Source: Paenibacillus silagei (lineage in GTDB: Bacteria > Bacillota > Bacilli > Paenibacillales > Paenibacillaceae). From it: DNA of 64,000 nucleotides. Position 1 is the stretch's first letter. The number at the start of each line of letters is the position of its first letter. The stretch is taken from NCBI RefSeq assembly GCF_017874735.1, contig NZ_JAGGLV010000010.1:62001-126000 (forward strand), in the 5' to 3' direction. The notes beneath the pieces are model-generated. The model did no database searches. It was not told the origin of the DNA and saw only the letters and a program-made list of their open reading frames with translations. This document shows positions 25,030-33,443 of the stretch, one piece after another. Both the position numbers and the translations under genes were made by a program.

Positions 25030-26751
25030 ATGGACAATAGATTAGTGACTCATATAGATATATATCCGGATCAGGCCCAGTACAAGACCGGCCAATCAGG
25101 CAATATAATCATTGAAGTAGAGACCGGGGAGAAAGCGGTTCTGCAGCTGGTTGTCAGCTTCTTCAAGCTGGAGCAGCAGGTTGCGGAAGCAAGACTTAGC
25201 ATCCATACGGAACCGGGCTTGAGACAAAGAGTGCTCGTCCCCTTGTTCACTGAAGCGACGGTGTGGGCGGGGTACGGAGTCAAGGCTGCTGTTCTGTGCA
25301 ATGAAGCTGTAGTATCAACCGCCTATACCTCCTACGATATTGCCGATCATTGGGGCCGGGCGCCACGGTATGGATTTCTAAGCGATTTCCGGAGTGAAGA
25401 ATCCGGAGACACCCGTGACGTTGACAGCATGAACAAATTCCACTTGAATGTCATACAGTTCTATGACTGGATGTACAGGCATGATGATCTGGTTCCGAAA
25501 GAGGATGAATTTATTGATCCTATGGGCCGGACGATGTCCTATAAGGTGGTTCGTGAAAAGATCGCAGCCGTACACGATAAAGGGATGGCTGCCATGGCCT
25601 ATGGAGCGGTATATGCAAGTCTTAAGGACTTCCTGCAGACACGTCCGGAATGGGGACTGTATAACCGCCAGGGAGATCCGTTTCAATTAATTGATCTGTT
25701 CTATATTATGGATATTACACCGGGCTCTCCTTGGACCGATCATATTGTTGAACAGTTCCGTCAGGCCGTACATGCCGGATTCGACGGAATTCATATGGAC
25801 CAATACGGCTTCCCCAAGAAAGCGGTGCGCCGGATCGCAGGAAAAGAAGAGCTGGTCGATTTGGCGGAATGTTATCCTGCTCTGATTAACCGGACCCAGG
25901 CGGCCGTGAAGGAAATCAAGGCAGAGGCCGGGGTTATTTTCAATAATGTGGGTAATTATCCTATACACAAGACGGCCCCGGCGGATCAGGAGGCGCTATA
26001 TATTGAAGTCTGGCCGCCGGTGGTCCGGTTGCGTGAGCTTAAAGGATTGATCGATCATGCGCGCTCCCTGGACCCGCACAAGCCGGTGATCCTCTCCGCC
26101 TATCTACCCTCCTTCTACCCGGAAGCCGGACATGACAAGGAATGGGCGGAGAACGGGGCGCTGCTGACGATGGCCTCCATATTCGCCAGCGGGGGATATC
26201 ACCTCTTACTGGGTGAGGATCATGGAATGCTGACTATGCCTTACTATCCCGATTATGCAGTGATGCGGCCTGATTTCGCCGTCGAGGTCAGACGCTACTA
26301 TGATTTCATCGTGCGTTTTGGGGTGCTGATCCAGGATGCAGAGCTGGAAGATGTGTCTTATACCTATACCGCCGGGGTGAACACCGAGATTACCTTCGAA
26401 GGCAAGGTGCCATTTGCCCCGAACGGAGATATTGATTCGGTCTGGACGATCATTAAGCGCAAGCCGGGCTATCAGATCCTGCAGCTGATTAATCTTGCCG
26501 GGCTTGAAGATGATTATTGGGAGCATGGCAAGCAACAGCGGCCTGAAGCTCAAAAGGATGTGGTGTGCACACTGCTGATCGAACAGCCGGTTGAATGCAT
26601 TTACACGGCCAGCCCGGATGATGAGGCCCAGGAAGTGATTGTCCTGGATTATGAGGTGGTTCCTCACGGGCAAGGACTTGCGGCCAGATTCACTTTGCCG
26701 TCCCTGCGCATCTGGTCGATGGTTGTAGTTAAATTTAGCTTACAGGAGTGA
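25030..26751 (+). CDS. Glycoside hydrolase family 66 (dextranase / cycloisomalto-oligosaccharide enzyme family), intracellular form
   Basis: The 573-aa protein matches GH66 in layout: an N-terminal beta-sandwich (1-100), a catalytic barrel (about 110-440) starting RAPRYGFLSDF, and a C-terminal beta domain. The probable nucleophile is D257 in DGIHMDQYG and the acid/base E326 in LYIEVWPP; their 69-residue spacing is close to that known for streptococcal dextranase. It has no signal peptide and no CBM35 insertion, unlike secreted dextranases and CITases. It probably acts in the cytoplasm on imported alpha-1,6-linked or cyclic isomalto-oligosaccharides, cutting them for the GH13 enzyme encoded next. 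Whether it hydrolyses or transfers cannot be decided from sequence. Confidence 0.88.
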   Translation: MDNRLVTHIDIYPDQAQYKTGQSGNIIIEVETGEKAVLQLVVSFFKLEQQVAEARLSIHTEPGLRQRVLVPLFTEATVWAGYGVKAAVLCNEAVVSTAYTSYDIADHWGRAPRYGFLSDFRSEESGDTRDVDSMNKFHLNVIQFYDWMYRHDDLVPKEDEFIDPMGRTMSYKVVREKIAAVHDKGMAAMAYGAVYASLKDFLQTRPEWGLYNRQGDPFQLIDLFYIMDITPGSPWTDHIVEQFRQAVHAGFDGIHMDQYGFPKKAVRRIAGKEELVDLAECYPALINRTQAAVKEIKAEAGVIFNNVGNYPIHKTAPADQEALYIEVWPPVVRLRELKGLIDHARSLDPHKPVILSAYLPSFYPEAGHDKEWAENGALLTMASIFASGGYHLLLGEDHGMLTMPYYPDYAVMRPDFAVEVRRYYDFIVRFGVLIQDAELEDVSYTYTAGVNTEITFEGKVPFAPNGDIDSVWTIIKRKPGYQILQLINLAGLEDDYWEHGKQQRPEAQKDVVCTLLIEQPVECIYTASPDDEAQEVIVLDYEVVPHGQGLAARFTLPSLRIWSMVVVKFSLQE

Positions 26752-26756
26752 TTGGC

Positions 26757-28385
26757 TTGAACAATACGAAATGGTGGCAGACAGCTGTAATATATCAGAT
26801 CTATCCCCGAAGCTTTCAGGACAGCGACGGCGATGGAATCGGCGATCTCCGGGGGATTATTAGCAGGCTGGACTATCTGGAGCAGCTTGGCATTACCGCC
26901 ATCTGGCTTAGTCCCGTATACAAATCACCCAATGACGATAACGGCTATGATATCAGCGATTACCAGGATATTATGACCGAATTCGGAACCATGGATGACA
27001 TGGATGAATTAATCGAGCAGGCCAAGCAGCGTAATATCCGGATTATTATGGACCTGGTCGTCAACCATACCTCGGATGAGCACCCATGGTTCATAGAAGC
27101 CCGCAAAGGAAGGGATAACCCGTACCGTGACTATTATATCTGGCGTGATCCGGTCAACGGCGAGGTTCCCAATGCCCTGCGTTCAACCTTCAGCGGGTCG
27201 GCCTGGGAGCTTGACGAAGCCAGCGGCCAGTACTTTCTGCATTTGTTCAGCCGCAGACAGCCGGATCTGAACTGGGAGAACCCCAAGGTCCGTCAAGAGG
27301 TATGGGACATGATGAATTTCTGGCTGGATAAGGGCGTCGGCGGATTCCGCATGGACGTCATTGATCTGGTCGGCAAAATTCCTGATCAGGAGATTACAGG
27401 AAATGGTCCGAAGCTGCATGAATATCTGCAGGAGATGAACCGGGAGACCTTCGGAGCGCATGATGTTCTGACGGTGGGAGAGACCTGGGGGGCGACGCCG
27501 GATGTAGCCAAGCTCTATTCCAACCCGGACCGCAAGGAGCTGTCGATGGTATTCCAGTTCGAGCACATCGGTCTGGATCAGCAGGCCGGGGGAGAGAAGT
27601 GGGATCTGAAGCCCCTGGATGTAAGCGAATTGAAGCAGGTGCTGGCGAAATGGCAGACCGAGCTGGGGAACGAGGGCTGGAACAGCCTGTTCTGGAACAA
27701 TCATGATTTGCCGAGAATTGTATCGCGCTGGGGCAACGATAAGCAGTACCGTGTGCAGAGCGCCAAAATGTTCGCCATACTCCTTCACCTGATGAAGGGT
27801 ACGCCTTACATTTATCAGGGCGAGGAGCTCGGAATGACCAATTATCCGATTCAGGATATCAGCGAAGCGCAGGATATTGAGGCCATCAATATGTATCATG
27901 AACGGATCGGGCAAGGCTACGCCAAGGAAGCTATCATTCATTCCATTAATGCGAAGGGGAGAGATAACGCCCGGACTCCGATGCAGTGGGATGCTACCCG
28001 TAACGGAGGATTTACAACCGGAGAGCCATGGCTGCCTGTACATCCGAATTATAAGGAAATTAATATGGAGGCGAATCTGAAGGACCCGGATTCGGTGTTC
28101 CATTGCTACCGTAAGCTGATTGAACTGCGGAAGAACAACCCGATTGTGGTATGGGGCGATTTCGAACTGGTGACCGGCGTGCCGGATCAGGTGTTCATGT
28201 ACTTCCGCCGCTATGAAGGACAGACCTGGCTGGTAACGGCCAGCTTCAGCGGGGAGCCCATCACACTGGAATTGCCGGAGCTGGGTCACGCCGGATTCAT
28301 TATCGGCAACTACTCCAGAGATGCTGTGGACTTCAAGCAGCTGCACTTACGGCCTTATGAAGCTTTTGCTGTCGTACTTGCCTAG
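26757..28385 (+). CDS. GH13 alpha-glucosidase, probable oligo-1,6-glucosidase
   Basis: The 542-aa enzyme is a GH13_31-type glucosidase beginning WWQTAVIYQIYPRSFQDSDGDGIGDL. The catalytic triad is visible: D200 (GFRMDVIDLVG), E242 (VGETWG) and D317 (NNHDLP). Residue 201, after the nucleophile, is Val, which in this family marks preference for alpha-1,6 over alpha-1,4 bonds. It would release glucose from isomalto-oligosaccharides in the cytoplasm. Start choice: the AGGAG at 26744-26748 lies 8 nt before TTG 26757, whereas the in-frame GTG at 26748 overlaps that site. It follows the GH66 stop by 5 nt, so the two enzymes are translated together. Confidence 0.92.
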   Translation: MNNTKWWQTAVIYQIYPRSFQDSDGDGIGDLRGIISRLDYLEQLGITAIWLSPVYKSPNDDNGYDISDYQDIMTEFGTMDDMDELIEQAKQRNIRIIMDLVVNHTSDEHPWFIEARKGRDNPYRDYYIWRDPVNGEVPNALRSTFSGSAWELDEASGQYFLHLFSRRQPDLNWENPKVRQEVWDMMNFWLDKGVGGFRMDVIDLVGKIPDQEITGNGPKLHEYLQEMNRETFGAHDVLTVGETWGATPDVAKLYSNPDRKELSMVFQFEHIGLDQQAGGEKWDLKPLDVSELKQVLAKWQTELGNEGWNSLFWNNHDLPRIVSRWGNDKQYRVQSAKMFAILLHLMKGTPYIYQGEELGMTNYPIQDISEAQDIEAINMYHERIGQGYAKEAIIHSINAKGRDNARTPMQWDATRNGGFTTGEPWLPVHPNYKEINMEANLKDPDSVFHCYRKLIELRKNNPIVVWGDFELVTGVPDQVFMYFRRYEGQTWLVTASFSGEPITLELPELGHAGFIIGNYSRDAVDFKQLHLRPYEAFAVVLA

Positions 28386-28429
28386 ACTAACCTGTTCAGT
28401 CCTATTTGGAACAAAGTTCATTGCACCAA

Positions 28430-28464
28430 AAGGCTGCCTCCCTGATAAAAAGGGAGGCAGCCTT
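28430..28464. terminator. Hairpin terminator between the sugar operon and pspA
   Basis: A perfect 14-bp inverted repeat, AAGGCTGCCTCCCT and AGGGAGGCAGCCTT with a 7-nt loop, lies between convergent genes. T tracts are short on both strands, so termination strength is uncertain. Confidence 0.75.
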
Positions 28465-28487
28465 GTTGCTGACTATACACCATCAGC

Positions 28488-29159
28488 TTATTTACGGTTG
28501 CGGAGGCGCTCCAGCTCGGCTTCAACCGCGCTGTTCAGCGGGGATTCAGGAGCTGCTGCGGCTGCAGCCAGACCGGATTGCTCGGCCAGTGCTTCCTGCA
28601 TGGCGATCTTGTCTTCCATCCGTTCGAAGCCGCGTGAGGCAGCACCGTTGTTCAGCACCTGTCCGGGATAGCCTGCCGGAGAAGCAGCGCCAGATGCCTG
28701 AGCCGCTTGCTTGATCTCCGCCGCTTTGCGGGCACGTTCGGCCAGCTCGGCTCTTTTGGCTTTGAGGCGTGTATGTTCTTCCTTAACACTGGCAAGCTGT
28801 ACTTCAAGGGAGGCCAGCGTAGCCTGAGTCTCTTTCAGCCCGGCGGTGCATTCCTGTTCGCTCTCCGTGTAACGGATCTTAGCCATAACCGCAGTGCGGG
28901 CAGCCGGTTCATTGCCTTCGCTCATGTACTGGACCGCTTCAGCTTCACTGCGTTCTGCGAGCACCTTGTATTCGTAGATCCGGCGCTCCAGCACACTGGC
29001 TGCTGCCTTGAGTTCACGCTGTTTGCCTTCGGCATTAGCGATCTTGTCCTCCAGATCCCGCAGGTATTGACCGGTTAGCAGGATCGGATCTTCCAGTTTG
29101 TTCAGTCCTTCATGAATAGCGGCCTTAGTTAGTGTAGTGATTCTTTGGAATATGCTCAT
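28488..29159 (-). CDS. pspA: PspA/IM30 family membrane-stress protein
   Basis: The 223-aa protein begins MSIFQRITTLTKAAIHEGLNKLEDP, the usual PspA/IM30 N-terminal amphipathic helix, and continues as long heptad-rich coiled coil to about residue 150. An Ala-rich linker and a short helix (SAVEAELERLRNRK) end it. PspA assembles on the inner face of the membrane and protects it during envelope stress. The start is placed at 29159, with AAGGAG upstream; the longer frame adds 15 unrelated residues. It lies 62 nt downstream of the PspC gene on the same strand. Confidence 0.9.
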   Translation of the reverse strand: MSIFQRITTLTKAAIHEGLNKLEDPILLTGQYLRDLEDKIANAEGKQRELKAAASVLERRIYEYKVLAERSEAEAVQYMSEGNEPAARTAVMAKIRYTESEQECTAGLKETQATLASLEVQLASVKEEHTRLKAKRAELAERARKAAEIKQAAQASGAASPAGYPGQVLNNGAASRGFERMEDKIAMQEALAEQSGLAAAAAAPESPLNSAVEAELERLRNRK

Positions 29160-29221
29160 AATAATGATCTCCTTTATATGTGGGTTGGTTAAGGTATGAC
29201 GCAAGTATTTGATAGAAGGAA

Positions 29222-29440
29222 TTAGTAGTTGAAGCCGTCATCGAAGCCGCCGTAGGATTCCTGGGGAACAATTAGGCTGCCGATAATATACAGAAAGACT
29301 ACAGTGCCGAAGCTGAATATCATAGCGATAGCAACAATCAATCTTACAAGGGTTGCATCAACTTTGAAATAGCGTGCCAGTCCTCCGCATAAACCTGTGA
29401 GCTTCTTGTCTGTTAAGGAACGGGTTAATTTTTTTGTCAT
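29222..29440 (-). CDS. pspC: PspC-domain membrane protein
   Basis: A 72-aa protein with the complete PspC domain: KKLTRSLTDKKLTGLCGGLARYFKVD, then one membrane helix (about 35-57, LIVAIAMIFSFGTVVFLYIIGSLIV) and a short acidic/aromatic tail. PspC-type proteins sense or relay membrane stress and act with PspA, encoded next. The start at 29440 lies after GAGAGGAAG; the longer frame from 29491 spans that site. Confidence 0.88.
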   Translation of the reverse strand: MTKKLTRSLTDKKLTGLCGGLARYFKVDATLVRLIVAIAMIFSFGTVVFLYIIGSLIVPQESYGGFDDGFNY

Positions 29441-29510
29441 AGTGATATCTTCCTCTCTTATTAGATGACCGCCGGTAGCCGGCGTGTTCATTTCCGTTGT
29501 CTATGTATGT

Positions 29511-29538
29511 ATTGTACGAATTTATCCTCTCTGGCAAA
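29511..29538 (-). promoter_or_regulatory. Possible promoter of the pspC-pspA pair
   Basis: On the minus strand TTTGCC (29538-29533) and TACAAT (29516-29511) are 16 nt apart. The rest of the 29441-29739 gap holds only a short palindrome (CGCCGGTAGCCGGCG, 29470-29484) and no gene. I saw no ECF-type motif. Confidence 0.4.
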
Positions 29539-29739
29539 ACGGCCTGCAGACTGTTCTTGAATCCCGACCTTAGTCGGGGATGCGGACCGCAATAGGGCGG
29601 GGAGAGGCTGGGAAATAACGTTAGATGCGCGTAGCCGTGCGGATTTTACACAATGGGGTGCTGAGGTTCATCCGGGGTTAACACTGGAGGATTAGACTGA
29701 ACTCTAGCGTAGCCTAACTAACATACGGGAGGACTAGCC

Positions 29740-30369
29740 ATGGGAATTCACAAGTATTTTCGCTCACTGAATGAGCTGGAGCGCATTATCCGCTGTCCGG
29801 GAAAATTCAAATTCGAGGAGCATAGCGTTGCGGCCCATTCCTGGAAGGTCGTGCAATACGCGAAGACGCTGGCGGATATTGAAGAGAAGCACGGCGCGGT
29901 GATCGACTGGAAGAAGCTGTACGAGATCACGAGCAGCCATGATTACGGAGAGATTTTTATCGGGGATATCAAAACGCCGGTGAAGCACTCCTCGCTCCAG
30001 CTCAGATCATTGATCCAGCAGGTGGAGGAGGGCATGATCGACAACTTCATCAAGGAGCATATCCCGGACGAATTCAAAAGCATCTTCTACCAGCAGCTGC
30101 GCGAAGGCAAGGACGAGTCGCTAGAAGGCTTGATTCTGGAGGTTGCGGATAAGATGGATCAGGTGTATGAGGCCTTCGCCGAGCTGCAAAGAGGGAACAC
30201 GGAGAAGGAATTTGTGGTGATGTACCGCAATGCGCTGATCAAGATCAAGCATATTGACCTCAAGTGCGTGGATTACTTCCTGGCAGAGATTCTGCCGGAC
30301 ATGGTGAACGAGGAGACGCTGTCTCCGATTGATATCAGGCAGATTACGGAAGAGGCGCTGGCCCTGTAG
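29740..30369 (+). CDS. YfbR-like HD-domain 5'-deoxynucleotidase
   Basis: The 209-aa HD-superfamily hydrolase has the YfbR-type motif set: R...N near the start, EEHSVAAHSW (about 27), SHDYGEIFIGDIKTPVKH (about 66-83) and EVADKMDQ (about 133). The H, HD and D residues would bind one metal. YfbR proteins dephosphorylate deoxyribonucleoside 5'-monophosphates in the cytoplasm. The start ATG has a GGGAGG site 8 nt upstream. It stands alone between oppositely oriented genes and has its own terminator. Confidence 0.82.
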   Translation: MGIHKYFRSLNELERIIRCPGKFKFEEHSVAAHSWKVVQYAKTLADIEEKHGAVIDWKKLYEITSSHDYGEIFIGDIKTPVKHSSLQLRSLIQQVEEGMIDNFIKEHIPDEFKSIFYQQLREGKDESLEGLILEVADKMDQVYEAFAELQRGNTEKEFVVMYRNALIKIKHIDLKCVDYFLAEILPDMVNEETLSPIDIRQITEEALAL

Positions 30370-30389
30370 AGGAGCTGTGGCTCTTTTTT
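30368..30389 (+). terminator. Terminator of the YfbR-like gene
   Basis: AGAGGAGC-TGT-GGCTCT followed by a six-T run begins inside the stop codon of the preceding gene. Confidence 0.75.
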
Positions 30390-30411
30390 CATATATACAT
30401 ATAGAAATACC

Positions 30412-31044
30412 TCAGGCCTGAAGGTGCTTGCTTGCGGAAGCCCGGGCATACAGCACGGCTGATCCGTTAAAAGCAATATGCAGCGGAATCGTCAGCAAGA
30501 GCGACTCCGTAACCTGCGCGAACAGCCCGAAGAAGATCCCTCCGCTAAAAGCAAACAGCATGAATCTGACGCTCTCGCGGTTCAGCTTGTAATACTGCAA
30601 ATGGGACACCGCAAACAGCAGTGAGGTAAGGAGGATCGCCCCGCTGACATCAATGATCGAAGTAGAATGCAGCTGACCGAGTACCGGATGGCGCGCAAGG
30701 ATGGGCAGTATAAGTCCTCTGAAGGCGATCTCTTCAAAGACAGGGAAGCACAGCACGAAGTTGACCGTATTATAAGTTCCCGCAGGATTATAGCCGGAGG
30801 ATCTGGAGATGATCAGGTTCACAAGCAGAATAATAAGGAACAGCGGGAGCACTCTCATTACTTGCTGCGGGGCGCCAAACGTATAACTGTTACTCCAGAG
30901 AACGCTTCCAGCAATCATGGCAGCTCCCCAATAATAAATCGTAAACCGCGCTTGCTGTTTAGAGATAACCCCTAGTATCCCCTCGAAGATTCTATATGAA
31001 AAAGACAGCAGTACAGCAATAACGCATGATTCCAGCAACAGCAT
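30412..31044 (-). CDS. CPBP-family intramembrane metalloprotease
   Basis: The 210-aa integral membrane protein has about five to six hydrophobic segments. The CPBP (Abi/CAAX protease) motifs are present: FEEIAFRGLILP (about 104), FAVSHLQYY (about 144) and IPLHIAFNGSAV near the C-terminus. The Glu and His residues bind the catalytic metal. Members process prenylated or bacteriocin-related substrates or give immunity; the substrate here is unknown. GGAGGG lies 9 nt before the start. It is downstream of, and co-directional with, the two-component/MacAB operon, but a terminator separates them. Confidence 0.85.
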   Translation of the reverse strand: MLLLESCVIAVLLSFSYRIFEGILGVISKQQARFTIYYWGAAMIAGSVLWSNSYTFGAPQQVMRVLPLFLIILLVNLIISRSSGYNPAGTYNTVNFVLCFPVFEEIAFRGLILPILARHPVLGQLHSTSIIDVSGAILLTSLLFAVSHLQYYKLNRESVRFMLFAFSGGIFFGLFAQVTESLLLTIPLHIAFNGSAVLYARASASKHLQA

Positions 31045-31180
31045 AGGTGGTTACCCTCCATATATAGTTCAAGTGTAGGTGTGTATGTGAGTCTGTGCAG
31101 AACTCAATTCTATCAAATGATGTGAAAATGATGGAGATGAATGTTACGGCGGGAAGATCGGGTGAATAGGCGGTGCTAAG

Positions 31181-31216
31181 ATAGCCCCCAGGCCGTATGG
31201 ACGGTCCGGGGGCTAT
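31181..31216 (-). terminator. Terminator of the MacAB/two-component operon
   Basis: ATAGCCCCC (31181-31189) pairs with GGGGGCTAT (31208-31216), 24 nt beyond the response regulator stop. The T tract on the minus strand is weak (CTT). Confidence 0.6.
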
Positions 31217-31239
31217 GAATTAATACAGGCTTGCGGACT

Positions 31240-31935
31240 TTACACCTGAAACCGATATCCCGCTCCCCACACAGTCTGGATATATCGCGGATTGCCGGGG
31301 TCCTGTTCGATCTTGTCGCGCAGCCTGTTGATATGGACAGCTACGGTAGCGTTATCGCCCATGGCATCGAAGCCCCAGATCCGTTCGTACAGGGAATCCC
31401 GGCTGAAGACGATATCCGCATTGACAATCAGGAAGTGCAGCAGGTCGAATTCCTTCTTCTTCAGCTCCAGCTCCCGGCCGTGCAAATAGGCTCTGTGGGA
31501 TAAGGTATGAATGATGAACGGACCGCTTTCGATCCGGTTGCTCTCTGCGCTGCTACCGCTCATGCCCTTAAGACGAGCATACTGAGCCAGATTGGATTTG
31601 ACCCGGGCCACTAGTTCACCTGGCGAAAAAGGCTTGACGATATAATCATCGGCCCCAAGCCCCAGGCCCCGGATCTTGTCGATGTCCTCCTGCTTGGCCG
31701 TGACCATAAGGATAGGAATGTCGAGCTGGCTCCGCAGCTTGCGGCACACTGAGAAGCCGTCTTCCCCAGGCAGCATCAGATCGAGCAGAATAAGCTGGAA
31801 TTGTCCCGAGAGCGCCAGTTCAAGCCCGGTGATTCCATCCTCGGCAACCTCTACCGTGAAATCATTAATTTCCAGATAATCCCGCTCGATCGCTGCAATT
31901 GCACTATCATCTTCAATGATTAACACTTTGGTCAT
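31240..31935 (-). CDS. OmpR-family response regulator
   Basis: The 231-aa regulator has a receiver domain (IIEDD acidic pocket, phospho-acceptor D52 in LILLDLMLP, VKPF Lys) and a C-terminal winged-helix domain (RDSLYERIWGFDAMGDNATVAVHINRLRDKIEQDP, ending WGAGYRFQV). It is the last gene of a six-gene operon and overlaps its kinase gene by 4 nt. It probably controls its own operon in response to envelope or antimicrobial stress. Confidence 0.93.
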   Translation of the reverse strand: MTKVLIIEDDSAIAAIERDYLEINDFTVEVAEDGITGLELALSGQFQLILLDLMLPGEDGFSVCRKLRSQLDIPILMVTAKQEDIDKIRGLGLGADDYIVKPFSPGELVARVKSNLAQYARLKGMSGSSAESNRIESGPFIIHTLSHRAYLHGRELELKKKEFDLLHFLIVNADIVFSRDSLYERIWGFDAMGDNATVAVHINRLRDKIEQDPGNPRYIQTVWGAGYRFQV

Positions 31936-33374
31936 AGCAAAGCCCCTTTATCCAGCACTGGCAGTGTGATAATGATGCACAGACCCCCTGCGGGGGAAGG
32001 CTGTGCCTGAATACTTCCGCCCATCCGGCTGACGGCTTTAGCTGTTATTGCCAGCCCCAAGCCGCTGCCCTTAGTCGGGTTATTGCGCGAAGGATCGCTG
32101 CGGTAGAACACATCGAACAGCTTGTCCAGCGCATTTTCCGGCACGCCGGGTCCGTTATCCTCCAGATAGATGAACACATCGCTTCCCTGTACTTCGGTAC
32201 GGATGGATACCTGGACACGCTCCTTGAGCTTGTATTTCCAGCTATTCTCCAGAATGTTGAAGACGATGCTGCTGAGCTGTGCCGGATCGGCGTAGATATA
32301 CACATCCGCAGCCAGTGCGGTAATGACTACGTCCAGGCCCTTCTCCCTGTATTCTTCGGCAGTGACCTTGATTAAGGAGAGGAGCTCCTGATCGACCTCC
32401 AGCACCTCTGGTTCATAGGGATAATCGCCCAGATCCATTTTGGAGAAAAGAAAGATTTTGCCGACCATCCGGTCAATATCCTCCGCCTTGGTCTTGATCA
32501 TGGTGATATATTTCTTCTGGGATTCAGGGGTTGTGGCCACCCCATCCAGCAGCCCCTCCGAATACGCACGGACAGAGGTCAGCGGGGAACGGAGGTCATG
32601 CGATATCCCGGCAAGCAGCTCCTTGCGGCTCTCCTCCTGCCTCTGGATCAGGCGCTGGGATTCCTTGAGGCGGATAGCCATGTCATTGAAATCCTCACAG
32701 ACAGGAGCGAATTCGTCCTTGTTCCCGTAGTGGATTCTAACATCCAGATTGCCGTCCCGGATCTGATGAACCCCGTCTGCCAGCGTATCCAGAGGCTGCT
32801 TGATCCGCTTGAATACAAACCGGGTAAGAAATTGATTCGTTATAAATACCGCAGAGATGATCCCCAGCGTGATCAGAATCAGAAAGGTAACCATCGCAGG
32901 AGTGACTTGTCCGTCTGTATAGTCCGAGGTCCTGCCGATAATGGTGACAGTATAAGTGCTGCCCTTAACCCGGATCTGTTCAGCATAGACCTCCTTGTTC
33001 GAGGTAGAAGCGAAACCTTGTCCATCCATGGCGCTGACGATCTGCAGCAGCTTCTCTGTCTCCGGGGTCTCCTTAAAATTGAAGCTGATCAGCCTTGTCG
33101 AGGAATCGTAAACGGCCAGACTCATGTCCCCCGGCTTCAATATCTCTTCGATCTGGCGGCGGAGTTCATCCTGTTCCTGCTTCTCCCCGTTCTTCAGCAG
33201 CCCGGCAGACAACTGAATCAGATCATCATATCCGGTATAGAACGGGCTCTGCTTATCATGCTTCGATACCTTGAACAGGAGGGACACACTAACAAAAGCA
33301 ATGAACAAGGAAATACATACAGGGATCACAATCATCAGGATATTAGAGATGAATAAGCGCCGCTTAATGGTCAT
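31932..33374 (-). CDS. Membrane sensor histidine kinase (HAMP, HisKA, HATPase)
   Basis: The 480-aa kinase has TM1 at about 8-34, an extracellular loop of about 125 residues with mixed charge, TM2 at about 162-184 (MVTFLILITLGIISAVFITNQF), a HAMP domain, and the phospho-acceptor H-box GISHDLRSPLTSV. N and G boxes follow (NILENSWKY, DNGPGVPE, GSGLGL). It should phosphorylate the OmpR-type partner encoded next. The large extracellular loop suggests direct sensing of an external signal, possibly the substrate of the exporter encoded upstream or the secreted protein of the same operon. Confidence 0.92.
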   Translation of the reverse strand: MTIKRRLFISNILMIVIPVCISLFIAFVSVSLLFKVSKHDKQSPFYTGYDDLIQLSAGLLKNGEKQEQDELRRQIEEILKPGDMSLAVYDSSTRLISFNFKETPETEKLLQIVSAMDGQGFASTSNKEVYAEQIRVKGSTYTVTIIGRTSDYTDGQVTPAMVTFLILITLGIISAVFITNQFLTRFVFKRIKQPLDTLADGVHQIRDGNLDVRIHYGNKDEFAPVCEDFNDMAIRLKESQRLIQRQEESRKELLAGISHDLRSPLTSVRAYSEGLLDGVATTPESQKKYITMIKTKAEDIDRMVGKIFLFSKMDLGDYPYEPEVLEVDQELLSLIKVTAEEYREKGLDVVITALAADVYIYADPAQLSSIVFNILENSWKYKLKERVQVSIRTEVQGSDVFIYLEDNGPGVPENALDKLFDVFYRSDPSRNNPTKGSGLGLAITAKAVSRMGGSIQAQPSPAGGLCIIITLPVLDKGALL

Positions 33375-33443
33375 ACCCGGTTCCTTCCCGCAGACATTTT
33401 ATCGTATCTTTTCTTCCATCATAACATCCTTGCTGCAGCACGG

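Noticed and set aside
27183..28346. 387-codon minus-strand frame
   Set aside because: It is opposite the GH13 gene, whose catalytic motifs are all intact; the long antisense frame is a codon-bias effect.
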